A stretch of 64,000 nucleotides of DNA from Paenibacillus_F sp047238265 (GCF_047238265.1 NZ_JBDFMM010000001.1:5332001-5396000), one strand, 5' to 3'. Counted from the first letter of the stretch, positions 8,459 through 17,496 are shown. The notes: generated by a model from the sequence alone, not told the origin. Translations and numbers: made by a program.

Positions 8459-8644
8459 TTATGCTTGAATTTCTTTAACTTCGATAAGGTGGCTGACTTG
8501 ATTAATCATACCACGGATTGCTTCATTGTCGCTTTGAACAACAGAATGGTTCAGCTTTCTCAGACCAAGAGCCTGAACTGTCTTCTTCTGTGTTTCCGGA
8601 CGTCCGATCAGACTACGTTTTAGGGTAATTTGAAGTTTAGACAT
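8459..8644 (-). CDS. rpmD: 50S ribosomal protein L30
   Basis: Small 61-residue large-subunit protein of the ferredoxin-like fold. It begins MSKLQITLKRSLIGRPETQ and contains the conserved LGLRKLNHSVVQSDN. It lies between rpsE and rplO as in all spc clusters. Confidence 0.97.
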   Translation of the reverse strand: MSKLQITLKRSLIGRPETQKKTVQALGLRKLNHSVVQSDNEAIRGMINQVSHLIEVKEIQA

Positions 8645-8655
8645 GTTTATCCTCC

Positions 8656-9153
8656 TTAACCCATCAACTCTTCAACGGTTTTGCCGCGAAGTTTGGCTAC
8701 TTCTTCCGCTTTCTTCAGACGGGAAAGACCCTCTAAAGTAGCGTTCACCATGTTCATGGAGTTCGAAGAACCCAGGGATTTTGTTAAAATGTCGCCAACG
8801 CCAGCAAGTTCGAGTACTGCACGAACAGGGCCGCCAGCAATAACACCGGTACCTTCAGATGCTGGTTTCAACAGCACACGTCCAGCGCCGAAGTGACCAG
8901 TTACAAGGTGAGGAATCGTAGTTCCAACGATAGGAACATGGACGAGGTTCTTCTTAGCATCTTCGATTCCTTTGCGGATTGCATCAGGAACTTCGGAAGC
9001 TTTACCGATACCAGCGCCGACATAGCCGTTACCATCGCCTACTACGACAAGAGCGCTAAAGCTAAAGCGACGTCCGCCCTTTACAACTTTAGCAACGCGA
9101 TTAATATGAACAACTTTTTCAGTCAGCTCTAAAGTGTTAGGATCTACACGCAA
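8656..9153 (-). CDS. rpsE: 30S ribosomal protein S5
   Basis: 30S protein at the mRNA entry site that influences decoding accuracy. The 165 residues carry the double-stranded RNA-binding-like domain (VVHINRVAKVVKGGRRFSF near residue 14) and the C-terminal S5 domain with GVGDILTKSLGSSNSMN. No deviation in the spectinomycin-associated loop (VVKGGRRFS) is apparent. Confidence 0.98.
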   Translation of the reverse strand: MRVDPNTLELTEKVVHINRVAKVVKGGRRFSFSALVVVGDGNGYVGAGIGKASEVPDAIRKGIEDAKKNLVHVPIVGTTIPHLVTGHFGAGRVLLKPASEGTGVIAGGPVRAVLELAGVGDILTKSLGSSNSMNMVNATLEGLSRLKKAEEVAKLRGKTVEELMG

Positions 9154-9181
9154 GTCGTTTACCTCCTTATGAAATGTTTTC

Positions 9182-9547
9182 TTAGAATTCTAGACCAGCT
9201 TCACGAGCTGCTTCGGCCAGAGCCTGAACACGTCCGTGATAGAGATATCCGCCGCGGTCAAATACTACTTGGCTTACGCCTTTTTCTTTCGCACGATTCG
9301 CAATCAGTTCGCCGACTTTACGAGCGGCTTCGACGTTACCGCCGTTGCCAACCTCTTTAAGCTCTTTGTCCTGAGTGGATGCCGATGCCACTGTTACTCC
9401 GTTCACATCGTCAATGATTTGCGCGTACATGTGCTTCTCAGAGCGGAAAATGTTCAAGCGAGGACGTGCTGTCGTCCCTTGAATTTTCTTACGAACACGC
9501 AGATGTCTTTTCAGACGTGCTTTATTCTTATCGCCTTTAGTAATCAT
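9182..9547 (-). CDS. rplR: 50S ribosomal protein L18
   Basis: Binds 5S rRNA together with L5 and helps dock it onto the 50S central protuberance. I choose the ATG at 9547 (MITKGDKNKARLKRHLRVR), giving 121 residues, since an AAAGGAG site lies eight bases upstream. The conserved C-terminal FDRGGYLYHGRVQALAEAAR is present. Confidence 0.97.
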   Translation of the reverse strand: MITKGDKNKARLKRHLRVRKKIQGTTARPRLNIFRSEKHMYAQIIDDVNGVTVASASTQDKELKEVGNGGNVEAARKVGELIANRAKEKGVSQVVFDRGGYLYHGRVQALAEAAREAGLEF

Positions 9548-9599
9548 GGGTTGCACTCCTTTCATCTGTATTCCGATGTCAGGCCGGCCTTAGGCCGCC

Positions 9600-10142
9600 T
9601 TACTTCTTCTTACCAGCTTTACCTTCTTTGCGGATAATACGCTCGCCTTCGTACTTAATACCTTTACCTTTGTACGGCTCAGGTTCACGAACGGCACGGA
9701 TTTTGGCAGCAGTTGCGCCAACGAGTTCTTTATCGATCCCTTTAACAATCACTTTCGTGTTGCTAGGAACGTCGAATTCGATTCCGCCTTCAGGGTTGAT
9801 TTCAACCGGGTGAGAGTAACCTACGTTCAGGACGAGTTTGTTTCCGGTTTTGTTAGCACGGTAACCTACGCCAACGAGTTCCAGATTCTTCTCGAAACCT
9901 TGCGTTACTCCTGTAACCATGTTGTTCAATACGCTGCGAGTCGTGCCGTGCAGGGAACGATGCAGTTTATGATCAGAAGGTCTTTCAACCGTAATGACAT
10001 TGTCTTGTACGGATACCTTCATATCTTTGTGAAGTTCGCGGGAAAGGGTTCCTTTCGGTCCTTTTACCGTGATTGTCGTGTTCTCAAGCTTTACGTCAAC
10101 GCCACTTGGAACAGTAATTGGTTTGCGACCAATACGAGACAT
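9600..10142 (-). CDS. rplF: 50S ribosomal protein L6
   Basis: Large-subunit protein near the sarcin-ricin loop and factor-binding site. The start at 10142 (MSRIGRKPITVPSGV) gives 180 residues, the family length, and has a GGAGG site in register. The C-terminal RNA-binding motif RxPEPYKGKGI (here REPEPYKGKGIKYEGERI) is intact, and the protein ends in a Lys-rich tail. Confidence 0.98.
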   Translation of the reverse strand: MSRIGRKPITVPSGVDVKLENTTITVKGPKGTLSRELHKDMKVSVQDNVITVERPSDHKLHRSLHGTTRSVLNNMVTGVTQGFEKNLELVGVGYRANKTGNKLVLNVGYSHPVEINPEGGIEFDVPSNTKVIVKGIDKELVGATAAKIRAVREPEPYKGKGIKYEGERIIRKEGKAGKKK

Positions 10143-10171
10143 GTTTGCACCTCCATTCAATCGAGTCTAAA

Positions 10172-10570
10172 TTACCAAACGTAGCAGAGAACCTCTCCGC
10201 CGGATTTTGCTTGACGAGCTTCTTTGTCCGTCATCACGCCACCGGAAGTGGAGATGATAGCGATACCCAGACCGCCAAGTACCCGAGGGATCTCTTGGGA
10301 TTTTGTGTATACGCGTAGACCAGGTTTGCTGATACGTTTCAAACCGGTGATTACGCGCTCGTTATTCGGACCGTATTTCAGGAACAAGCGGATGATGCCC
10401 TGCTTGTTATCTTCTACGAATTCAGCGTCACGGATGAAACCTTCATTTTTGAGGATTTCAGCAATCTCTTTCTTGATCTTGGAAGCCGGAATTTCTACCG
10501 TCTCGTGACGAACAATGTTTGCATTACGAATGCGTGTAAGCATATCTGCAATTGGATCAGACATAACCAT
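10172..10570 (-). CDS. rpsH: 30S ribosomal protein S8
   Basis: Primary 16S rRNA-binding protein of the 30S body. The 132 residues start MVMSDPIADMLTRIRNAN and contain the C-terminal signature STSGGVMTDKEARQAKSGGE. The ATG at 10570 has AAGGAGG nine bases upstream. Confidence 0.98.
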   Translation of the reverse strand: MVMSDPIADMLTRIRNANIVRHETVEIPASKIKKEIAEILKNEGFIRDAEFVEDNKQGIIRLFLKYGPNNERVITGLKRISKPGLRVYTKSQEIPRVLGGLGIAIISTSGGVMTDKEARQAKSGGEVLCYVW

Positions 10571-10602
10571 GGATGTGAACCTCCTTCCCGAAAATAAGTG
10601 GA

Positions 10603-10788
10603 TTACCAGCTTGCTTTACGCACACCTGGAATCTGGCCTTTATATGCTAGTTCACGGAAACAAATTCTGCAAATTTTAAATTTGCGGAGAACGGAATGCG
10701 GGCGGCCGCAACGTTCGCAGCGAGTGTACGCCTGCACTTTGAACTTAGGGGGACGTTGTTGCTTGATTTTCATCGAAGTTTTTGCCAC
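10603..10788 (-). CDS. rpsN: 30S ribosomal protein S14, type Z
   Basis: 30S head protein. At 61 residues this is the short zinc-binding form, with two CxxC pairs in RCERCGRPHS and ICRICFREL. It starts MAKTSMKIKQQRPPKFKVQ. Zinc-free S14 paralogues of Firmicutes are longer and lie elsewhere; this is the standard spc-cluster copy. Confidence 0.97.
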   Translation of the reverse strand: MAKTSMKIKQQRPPKFKVQAYTRCERCGRPHSVLRKFKICRICFRELAYKGQIPGVRKASW

Positions 10789-10881
10789 TTAAATTACACC
10801 TCCTACAAGTTTTCGCCTGAAAACTCTCTCCGATCATTATCGGCAGGGGCTTCCTTCCGAAAGCTCCGTGATGATTTGTTC

Positions 10882-11424
10882 TTACTTCACAAACGGCATT
10901 CCGAGTTGGGTAAGCAGTTCACGAGCTTCTTCGTCCGTTTTCGCAGTTGTTACGATAACGATGTCCATACCACGAACTTTATCAATTTGATCGTATTCGA
11001 TTTCTGGGAAGATCAATTGCTCTTTAAGACCCAGCGTGTAGTTACCGCGTCCGTCGAACGCTTTGGAGGAAACTCCACGGAAGTCACGTACACGCGGAAG
11101 CGATACGTTGAACAATTTGTCCAGGAATTGATACATGCGTTGGCCGCGCAGTGTTACTTTAACGCCGATCGGCATGTTCTCACGAAGTTTGAAACCCGCG
11201 ATGGATTTCTTCGCACGAGTGATTACCGGTTTTTGCCCCGCAATTTTTTGCAGATCCTCTACGGCACTGTCGAGCACCTTGGAGTTCGATACAGCCTCAC
11301 CAACCCCCATGTTGATGACTACTTTCTCGATCTTAGGAACTTGCATAACAGTGGTGTAGTTAAACTTCTGCATCAGAGCAGGAGTGATTTCATTCAAGAA
11401 ACGATCTTTCATTCTTGCTGCCAT
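10882..11424 (-). CDS. rplE: 50S ribosomal protein L5
   Basis: Binds 5S rRNA and forms an intersubunit bridge touching P-site tRNA. I choose the ATG at 11424 (MAARMKDRFLNEITPAL), giving 180 residues, with GGAGG seven bases upstream. Conserved blocks include KVVINMGVGEA and KLRENMPIGVKVTLRG, with FPEIEYD near the C-terminus. Confidence 0.97.
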   Translation of the reverse strand: MAARMKDRFLNEITPALMQKFNYTTVMQVPKIEKVVINMGVGEAVSNSKVLDSAVEDLQKIAGQKPVITRAKKSIAGFKLRENMPIGVKVTLRGQRMYQFLDKLFNVSLPRVRDFRGVSSKAFDGRGNYTLGLKEQLIFPEIEYDQIDKVRGMDIVIVTTAKTDEEARELLTQLGMPFVK

Positions 11425-11453
11425 TCTGGTGCCTCCTTTCCGCACTTAGTCGA

Positions 11454-11807
11454 TTAATCGATAGCTTCGCCGGATTTTTTCGCAATACGTACTTTAGTTC
11501 CGTTTTCAAGGACCTTGTAACCTACACGAGTCGGTTTGCCGCTCTTAGGATCCACGAGCATTACGTTGGAAGCGTGAATTGCAGCTTCTTGAGTAATGAT
11601 TCCGCCTTGAGGGTTCTGCTGGGAAGGTTTCGCATGTTTCTTGATCATGTTCACGCCTTCGACCAGAACACGATTTTCACGCGGGTAAGCTGCGAGAACG
11701 CGACCTTTCTTACCTTTGTCTTTGCCGGAGATAACAAAAACTGTGTCGTCTTTCTTTACATGCAGTTTATGGTTATGAGACTCAAGTCTCTTTTTCGTTC
11801 TTGGCAT
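11454..11807 (-). CDS. rplX: 50S ribosomal protein L24
   Basis: Assembly-initiator protein of the 50S subunit with a KOW motif (VISGKDKGKKGRVLAAYPREN). The 117-residue length includes about 14 extra N-terminal residues (MPRTKKRLESHNHK) compared with the Bacillus subtilis protein; I recall such extensions in Paenibacillus L24. It sits between rplN and rplE. Confidence 0.96.
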   Translation of the reverse strand: MPRTKKRLESHNHKLHVKKDDTVFVISGKDKGKKGRVLAAYPRENRVLVEGVNMIKKHAKPSQQNPQGGIITQEAAIHASNVMLVDPKSGKPTRVGYKVLENGTKVRIAKKSGEAID

Positions 11808-11908
11808 GTTGATTACACCTCCTAAGCTTTCGTATGAAAGCTAACTTCGTAAGAGCTGCCGGACTTTCCAGAAGAAAGCCGCGCCGCAATTTAATTGAGC
11901 TGCCTGTG

Positions 11909-12277
11909 TTAGATAACCTCAGGAGCAAGAGAAACGATCTTCATGAAGTCTTTATCACGAAGTTCACGAGCAACTGGTCCGAAAATACGAGTTCCACGAG
12001 GGCTCTTATCATCTTTTACGATAACTGCCGCGTTCTCATCAAATGTGATGTAAGATCCGTCTTTACGACGAGCTCCGCTCTTCGTACGAACGATAACCGC
12101 TTTGACTACATCACCTTTTTTGACAACGCCCCCTGGTGTTGCTTCTTTCACAGAGCAGATGATCAAATCACCGATATTGCCTACACGACGACCAGTACCG
12201 CCAAGCACACGAATGCACATCAGCTGTTTCGCACCGGAGTTGTCCGCAACCTTCAAACGAGATAATGGTTGAATCAT
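11909..12277 (-). CDS. rplN: 50S ribosomal protein L14
   Basis: Large-subunit protein at the intersubunit face, contact point for the silencing factor RsfS. The 122 residues start MIQPLSRLKVADNSGAKQLMCIRVLGG and end MKIVSLAPEVI, both canonical. Confidence 0.98.
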   Translation of the reverse strand: MIQPLSRLKVADNSGAKQLMCIRVLGGTGRRVGNIGDLIICSVKEATPGGVVKKGDVVKAVIVRTKSGARRKDGSYITFDENAAVIVKDDKSPRGTRIFGPVARELRDKDFMKIVSLAPEVI

Positions 12278-12309
12278 GTTAGTCCCTCCTTTCGGATTAT
12301 ACCTGTTGG

Positions 12310-12573
12310 TTAAACAATAACTGCTTTTTCAACGATCTCAACGAGACGGAAACGCTTGTCTTTAGACAATGGGCGAGTTTCCATGATTTTCACGGTGTCG
12401 CCAATTTGCGCTTCATTGTTCTCATCGTGAGCTTTAAACTTCTTCGTATATTTAATCCGCTTGTGGTACAAGTCGTGTTTTTTGTAAGTTTCCACGGCTA
12501 CAACGATGGTTTTATCCATTTTGTCGCTGACCACTTTACCGATTTGGACTTTACGTTCGTTACGCTCTGCCAT
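12310..12573 (-). CDS. rpsQ: 30S ribosomal protein S17
   Basis: Primary 16S rRNA binder with an OB fold. The 87 residues contain GKVVSDKMDKTIVVAVE and the C-terminal signature GDTVKIMETRPLSKDKRFRL. It lies between rpmC and rplN. Confidence 0.98.
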   Translation of the reverse strand: MAERNERKVQIGKVVSDKMDKTIVVAVETYKKHDLYHKRIKYTKKFKAHDENNEAQIGDTVKIMETRPLSKDKRFRLVEIVEKAVIV

Positions 12574-12599
12574 ATACGAGCCCTCCCTTCTGAATTTGC

Positions 12600-12797
12600 T
12601 TAACCAATCCCGAGTTCTCTTTCACGCAAAACTGTTTTCGCACGGGCGATTTCTTTGCGCAGCTTCTGAATTTGAACCGGGTTATCCAGTTGTCCGGTAG
12701 CTAGTTGAAAACGGAGGTTAAAAAGTTCTTCCTTGAAACCGTTAATTCTTTGTTCAATCTCAGCAGTGGTTAAGTTGCGGAATTCACTAGCCTTCAT
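12600..12797 (-). CDS. rpmC: 50S ribosomal protein L29
   Basis: Two-helix protein near the polypeptide exit and trigger factor dock. I choose the ATG at 12797 (MKASEFRNLTTAEIEQ), giving 65 residues; a GGTGG site eight bases upstream fits and the alternative GTG at 12809 lies inside the rplP end. The gene overlaps the rplP stop by 11 bases, which indicates coupling. Confidence 0.95.
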   Translation of the reverse strand: MKASEFRNLTTAEIEQRINGFKEELFNLRFQLATGQLDNPVQIQKLRKEIARAKTVLRERELGIG

Positions 12798-13221
12798 GTG
12801 CTTCACCACCCACTTCTTCTTTCTTCACGAACTTACATTTAACGGGAAGCTTGTGCATAGCAAGACGCATAGCTTCGCGAGCAACTTCTTCGCTAACACC
12901 GGCAAGTTCGAACATAACTTTACCTGGTTTTACTACGCTAACCCATTTCTCAACGTTACCTTTACCGCTACCCATCCGAACTTCAAGAGGCTTTTGGGTA
13001 ATTGGCTTCGAAGGGAAGATTTTGATCCACACTTTACCGCCACGCTTGATGTAACGAGTCATGGCAATACGTGCTGCTTCGATCTGACGGTTTGTGATCC
13101 ACGCAGGCTCGAGAGCCTGGAGACCGTATTCGCCGAACACAACTTCAGTGCCGCCTTTAGCGCGACCTCTCATTTTACCGCGGTGTTCTTTACGGTGTTT
13201 TACACGTTTAGGTACTAACAT
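12787..13221 (-). CDS. rplP: 50S ribosomal protein L16
   Basis: Large-subunit protein near the A-site tRNA elbow. The 144 residues start MLVPKRVKHRKEHRGKMRGRAK and contain FGEYGLQALEPAWITNRQIEAAR and the GxGxGxVE-like loop MGSGKGNVEKWV. It overlaps rpmC. Confidence 0.98.
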   Translation of the reverse strand: MLVPKRVKHRKEHRGKMRGRAKGGTEVVFGEYGLQALEPAWITNRQIEAARIAMTRYIKRGGKVWIKIFPSKPITQKPLEVRMGSGKGNVEKWVSVVKPGKVMFELAGVSEEVAREAMRLAMHKLPVKCKFVKKEEVGGEAHEG

Positions 13222-13223
13222 GA

Positions 13224-13886
13224 TTAGTTGCCTCCTTCCGATTGAGCCTTTTTCTTAGCTGTCGGAAGTACCTCTCCACGATAGATCCATACTTTCACGC
13301 CGATCCGTCCGTAGGTCGTGTGCGCTTCAGCTGTACCATAATCGATATCCGCACGAAGCGTGTGGAGTGGAACTGTTCCTTCGCTGTATCCTTCCGTACG
13401 GGCAATCTCCGCTCCGCCCAGACGACCGCTGGTCGAAACTTTAATTCCTTTAGCTCCCGCTCTTTGCGTTCTTTGCATCGCTTGTTTCATAGCACGACGG
13501 AAAGATACGCGGCGCTCAAGCTGTTGTGCAATGCTTTCTGCAACGAGGACAGCGTCAAGCTCAGGGTTTTTCACTTCTGCAATGTTGATGTGTACTTTTT
13601 TGCCTGTCATGTTGGCAATGTAGTTACGGATGTTTTCAACTTCCGCTCCACCTTTACCGATAACCATACCAGGTTTAGCTGTATGAATCGTAACGTTAAC
13701 GCGATTAGCCGCGCGCTCGATATCGATATGGGACACTGCAGAATCTTTCAGCTTGTTCTTCAGATATTCACGAATTTTAACGTCTTCCATCAGCAGGTCG
13801 CCGAAATCTTTCTCAGCATACCATTTGGATTCCCAATCGCGAATAATACCAATTCTAAGACCCACCGGGCTTACTTTTTGACCCAC
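13224..13886 (-). CDS. rpsC: 30S ribosomal protein S3
   Basis: 30S head protein at the mRNA entry tunnel with helicase-associated function. The 220 residues comprise an N-terminal KH domain (VIGKGGAEVENIRN near residue 75) and a C-terminal domain with LGGAEIARTEGYSEG. It is separated from rplP by two bases. Confidence 0.98.
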   Translation of the reverse strand: MGQKVSPVGLRIGIIRDWESKWYAEKDFGDLLMEDVKIREYLKNKLKDSAVSHIDIERAANRVNVTIHTAKPGMVIGKGGAEVENIRNYIANMTGKKVHINIAEVKNPELDAVLVAESIAQQLERRVSFRRAMKQAMQRTQRAGAKGIKVSTSGRLGGAEIARTEGYSEGTVPLHTLRADIDYGTAEAHTTYGRIGVKVWIYRGEVLPTAKKKAQSEGGN

Positions 13887-13899
13887 ACGTTATCCCTCC

Positions 13900-14232
13900 T
13901 TATTTCTCAGATACCACAACAGTGATGTGGCTGGTACGTTTATTGATACGGCTTGCACGACCCATCGCACGAGGGCGGAATCTTTTCATGATTGGACCGT
14001 GGTTCACATAAACTTCACTAATAACAAGTTTGTTAGGATCCATCGAATAGTTGTGCTCAGCGTTGGCAATTGCGGAGTTCAGAACTTTCTCCACGATCGG
14101 AGAAGCTGACTTTGGAGTATGACGAAGGATTGCAACCGCATCGCCTACTTGTTTGCCGCGAATCAAGTCAATTACCAGCTGCACTTTGCGAGGAGCGATC
14201 CGAACGAATTTAGCAGCAGCTTTAGCTTGCAT
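13900..14232 (-). CDS. rplV: 50S ribosomal protein L22
   Basis: Lines the polypeptide exit tunnel through an extended beta hairpin. The 110 residues include VRIAPRKVQLVIDLIRGKQV and the hairpin region GPIMKRFRPRAMGRASRINKR. The hairpin tip looks wild type, with no insertion of the kind linked to macrolide resistance. Confidence 0.98.
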   Translation of the reverse strand: MQAKAAAKFVRIAPRKVQLVIDLIRGKQVGDAVAILRHTPKSASPIVEKVLNSAIANAEHNYSMDPNKLVISEVYVNHGPIMKRFRPRAMGRASRINKRTSHITVVVSEK

Positions 14233-14262
14233 AGTAGTACCTCCTCCCAGTAAAAATAACGA

Positions 14263-14541
14263 TTAGCGCTTGCCTGTTTTCTTGTCGTCATCGTGACCTT
14301 TGTACGTACGAGTTGGTGCAAACTCACCGAGTTTGTGTCCGACCATATCTTCCGTTACGTATACAGGCACGTGTTTTCTTCCGTCATACACCGCGATTGT
14401 GTGGCCCACGAATTGCGGGAAAATCGTAGAACGACGAGACCAAGTTTTGATTACCGTTTTCTTGCTCGACTCATTCAGTTCTTCGACCTTTTTCATCAGG
14501 TGTCCGTCGATAAAAGGACCTTTTTTCAAGCTGCGACCCAT
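14263..14541 (-). CDS. rpsS: 30S ribosomal protein S19
   Basis: 30S head protein that partners S13 and contacts the ribosomal A-site finger. The 92 residues start MGRSLKKGPFIDGHLMKKVEE and contain GRKHVPVYVTEDMVGHKLGEF, the family signature. Confidence 0.98.
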   Translation of the reverse strand: MGRSLKKGPFIDGHLMKKVEELNESSKKTVIKTWSRRSTIFPQFVGHTIAVYDGRKHVPVYVTEDMVGHKLGEFAPTRTYKGHDDDKKTGKR

Positions 14542-14589
14542 TGAAGCCCCTCCCTTCTCTGAACCATAAAGTATTCAGATGTGTATAAA

Positions 14590-15420
14590 TTACTTCGTGC
14601 GACGACGTACAATGTACTTGTCAGAAGCTTTGCCTTTTTTACGAGTTTTATAACCGAGTGTCGGTTTGCCCCATGGGGACAACGGAGACTTACGTCCGAT
14701 TGGAGCGCGGCCTTCACCACCACCGTGCGGGTGATCGTTCGGGTTCATTACTACCCCGCGGACTTCTGGTCTCTTACCGAGCCAACGATTACGTCCTGCT
14801 TTACCGATTTTCACGAGTTCGTGATCTTCGTTACCTACAGAACCGATAGTCGCGCGGCAGCCTTTAAGCACTTTGCGAACTTCGCCCGAGGAAAGACGGA
14901 TAGTCACGTACACATCTTCTTTACCGAGCAGTTGAGCTTCCGTACCGGCAGCACGAACCAATTGTCCGCCTTTGCCTGGCTTCAACTCAATGTTGTGGAT
15001 AACTGTACCGACCGGAATGTTTTCCAGAGCCAGCGCGTTACCTACTTTAATGTCAGAACCCAATCCGGATTGGATTTGGTCGCCGACTTTCAGACCCTTA
15101 GGAGCGATGATGTATCTCTTCTCACCGTCTGCATAGTGGATCAGAGCAATGTTAGCGGAACGGTTTGGATCGTATTCGATCGTAGCAACGCGACCCGGAA
15201 TGCCGTCCTTATTGCGTTTGAAGTCGATGATGCGGTATTTACGCTTATGTCCGCCACCGTGGTGACGAGTAGTGATTTTACCTTGGTTGTTACGACCAGC
15301 TTGTTTGCTCAGAGGAGCAAGCAGGGATTTCTCCGGTACGGATGTCGTGATTTCTTCGAAAGAAGATACCGACATGGCACGTCTTGCTGGAGAGGTCGGT
15401 TTATACTTTTTAATTGGCAC
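14590..15420 (-). CDS. rplB: 50S ribosomal protein L2
   Basis: Conserved large-subunit protein needed for subunit joining and peptidyl transferase assembly. The 276 residues include the RNA-binding domain (QAGRNNQGKITTRHHGGGHK) and the C-terminal loop NPNDHPHGGGEGRAPIGRKS with the invariant His residue. Confidence 0.98.
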   Translation of the reverse strand: MPIKKYKPTSPARRAMSVSSFEEITTSVPEKSLLAPLSKQAGRNNQGKITTRHHGGGHKRKYRIIDFKRNKDGIPGRVATIEYDPNRSANIALIHYADGEKRYIIAPKGLKVGDQIQSGLGSDIKVGNALALENIPVGTVIHNIELKPGKGGQLVRAAGTEAQLLGKEDVYVTIRLSSGEVRKVLKGCRATIGSVGNEDHELVKIGKAGRNRWLGKRPEVRGVVMNPNDHPHGGGEGRAPIGRKSPLSPWGKPTLGYKTRKKGKASDKYIVRRRTK

Positions 15421-15450
15421 CTGTGTTACCTCCTTACTTTAGAGATATTG

Positions 15451-15741
15451 TTATACCGTTTCAAAGAACTCCAGCTCTTTGCTGTCAGCGCTGAGTGTCA
15501 CGATGGCTTTCTTCCATTCGGAAGTGTAACCGGAGTGACGTCCTTGACGCTTCGGTTTAGCCGGCATTCTGAGTGTGTTTACGCTCGATACTTTAACTTT
15601 GAAAATTTGTTCGATCGCTTGCTTGATTTCCGTTTTGTTAGCACGGATTTCAACTTCGAACACATATTTCTTATCAGCCATCATTTCTGTAGAACGTTCC
15701 GTGATGACCGGGCGCTTGATAATATCGCGTGGGTTCTTCAT
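15451..15741 (-). CDS. rplW: 50S ribosomal protein L23
   Basis: Exit-tunnel rim protein and docking site for trigger factor and SRP. The 96 residues start MKNPRDIIKRPVITERSTEMM and contain IEQIFKVKVSSVNTLRMPAK. Its start overlaps the rplD stop by four bases. Confidence 0.98.
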   Translation of the reverse strand: MKNPRDIIKRPVITERSTEMMADKKYVFEVEIRANKTEIKQAIEQIFKVKVSSVNTLRMPAKPKRQGRHSGYTSEWKKAIVTLSADSKELEFFETV

Positions 15742-16364
15742 TGCGCAAGCACCTCCTCTACCTTCTGAACCGCATCCTTCGTAATGATCAATTTGTCATG
15801 AACCATTACGTCGAGTACGTTGATTCCATCAGCAACGACGAATTTAACTCCAGGGATATTACGAGCGGAGAGAGCAACACTATCTTCGTAAGAAGCAGCA
15901 ACCACGAGAGCTTTACGCTCTACATTGAGGTTTTTCAAAATAGCTACGAATTCTTTCGTTTTCGGAGCGTTCATTTGAAGCTGGTCCAGAACGATAATGT
16001 CGTTATCGATTACCTTCGAGGACAGGGCCGACTTGATTGCAAGACGACGAACCTTCTTAGGCAGTTTGTAACCATAGCTGCGAGGAGTCGGTCCGAATAC
16101 GACACCGCCACCCTTCCATTGTGGAGCACGGATACTACCTTGACGAGCACGGCCAGTACCTTTTTGCTTCCACGGCTTACGTCCGCCGCCGCGTACTTCA
16201 GAACGTCCTTTAACCTTGTGGGTTCCTTGACGAACGGATGCTTGCTGGAGCAAAACAGCTTCATGCAGAGCGTGTACGTGAGGTTCGATACCGAACACTG
16301 CATCAGACAGTTCTACTTCACCGACTTGCGAGCCGGATACATTATAAAGAGCTACTTTTGGCAT
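15738..16364 (-). CDS. rplD: 50S ribosomal protein L4
   Basis: Exit-tunnel protein; in enterobacteria it also represses its own operon, but that is not established here. The 208 residues include the tunnel loop region EVRGGGRKPWKQKGTGRARQ followed by GSIRAPQWKGGG. Four-base overlap with rplW indicates translational coupling. Confidence 0.98.
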   Translation of the reverse strand: MPKVALYNVSGSQVGEVELSDAVFGIEPHVHALHEAVLLQQASVRQGTHKVKGRSEVRGGGRKPWKQKGTGRARQGSIRAPQWKGGGVVFGPTPRSYGYKLPKKVRRLAIKSALSSKVIDNDIIVLDQLQMNAPKTKEFVAILKNLNVERKALVVAASYEDSVALSARNIPGVKFVVADGINVLDVMVHDKLIITKDAVQKVEEVLAQ

Positions 16365-16380
16365 CAGTCTTCCTCCTTTC

Positions 16381-17004
16381 TTACTTTTTCACCGCGGATT
16401 TCACGCTTACGTAGCTGTTTCTAGGACCAGGAATGGAGCCTTTAACAAGAATTACGTTGCGTTCCGCATCAACTTTAATAACTTGCAGGTTTTGCAGGGT
16501 TACGGTTTCGCTACCCATATGTCCTGGCAATTTCTTGCCTTTCATTACACGGTTAGCTGCGATGGAACCCATCGAACCCGGTCCACGATGATATCGGGAG
16601 CCGTGAGACATTGGTCCAGTATGCTGATTGTGTCTTTTGATAACGCCTTGGAATCCTTTACCTTTGGAAGTTCCGGACACGTCAACAAATTCACCCTCGC
16701 TGAAAAGATCAGCATTCAGCTCTTGACCAACTTCGTACTCACCCAGTGCCACTCCACGAAATTCTTTAACGTAGCGCTTAGGAGCAGTGTTCGCCTTCTT
16801 GGCATGACCAATTTCAGGCTTAGTTGCATTTTTTTCTTTCTTGTCCGCGAAACCGATTTGGATCGATTCGTAACCGTCGTTATCCACATCTTTCTTCTGC
16901 AGAACCACACAAGGTCCAGCTTGGATAACAGTGACAGGTACTACGTTCCCTTCCGGTGTAAACACTTGAGTCATTCCAAGTTTTTTACCTAAGATACCTT
17001 TCAT
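16381..17004 (-). CDS. rplC: 50S ribosomal protein L3
   Basis: Early-assembly protein near the peptidyl transferase centre. I choose the ATG at 17004 (MKGILGKKLGMTQVF), giving 207 residues; the GTG nine bases upstream lies inside the ribosome-binding site. The central extension (SHGSRYHRGPGSMGS) and GHMGSETVTLQNL are conserved. Confidence 0.97.
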   Translation of the reverse strand: MKGILGKKLGMTQVFTPEGNVVPVTVIQAGPCVVLQKKDVDNDGYESIQIGFADKKEKNATKPEIGHAKKANTAPKRYVKEFRGVALGEYEVGQELNADLFSEGEFVDVSGTSKGKGFQGVIKRHNQHTGPMSHGSRYHRGPGSMGSIAANRVMKGKKLPGHMGSETVTLQNLQVIKVDAERNVILVKGSIPGPRNSYVSVKSAVKK

Positions 17005-17049
17005 CGTTGACACCTCTTTTCCTTTTCGTTTCTTCTATATATAGAAGCT

Positions 17050-17358
17050 TTACAGTTTAATTTCAATGTCTACGCCGGACGGTAAGTCCAGTCTCATCAA
17101 AGCGTCCACAGTTTGTGGTGTAGGATTCACGATATCGATCAGACGCTTGTGTGTACGCTGCTCGAATTGCTCACGAGAATCTTTGTATTTGTGTACCGCA
17201 CGAAGAATCGTGATAACTTGCTTCTCAGTTGGAAGCGGAATCGGACCGGAAACACTTGCTCCGGAACGCTTGGCAGTTTCAACGATTTTCTCAGCCGATT
17301 GATCGATCACTCTGTGATCATAAGCTTTCAAACGGATACGAATTTTTTGCTTTGCCAT
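17050..17358 (-). CDS. rpsJ: 30S ribosomal protein S10 (NusE)
   Basis: 30S head protein that also acts as NusE in antitermination with NusB. The 102 residues start at an ATG at 17358 preceded by AAGGAGG. They contain RLKAYDHRVIDQSAEKIVETA and end SGVDIEIKL. It is the first gene of the S10-spc-alpha supercluster. Confidence 0.98.
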   Translation of the reverse strand: MAKQKIRIRLKAYDHRVIDQSAEKIVETAKRSGASVSGPIPLPTEKQVITILRAVHKYKDSREQFEQRTHKRLIDIVNPTPQTVDALMRLDLPSGVDIEIKL

Positions 17359-17490
17359 ATAAGTCCCTCCTTCTATCGCCCAATTTAGTATCGGACATAC
17401 TCCGTGAAAATCTCCTGACAACCACTCCCATGGCAAAGGGGCCGGGTGTGCCAGCAACCTCTCACATCATCGCAACGTCACAGACCAACG
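17359..17490 (-). promoter_or_regulatory. S10 operon 5' leader
   Basis: About 130 bases separate the predicted transcription start near 17490 from rpsJ. The segment contains G/C-rich blocks that could pair (for example around 17430-17455). I cannot assign it to a named leader class from sequence alone; it may carry autogenous control of the operon. Confidence 0.35.
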
Positions 17491-17496
17491 CTCACT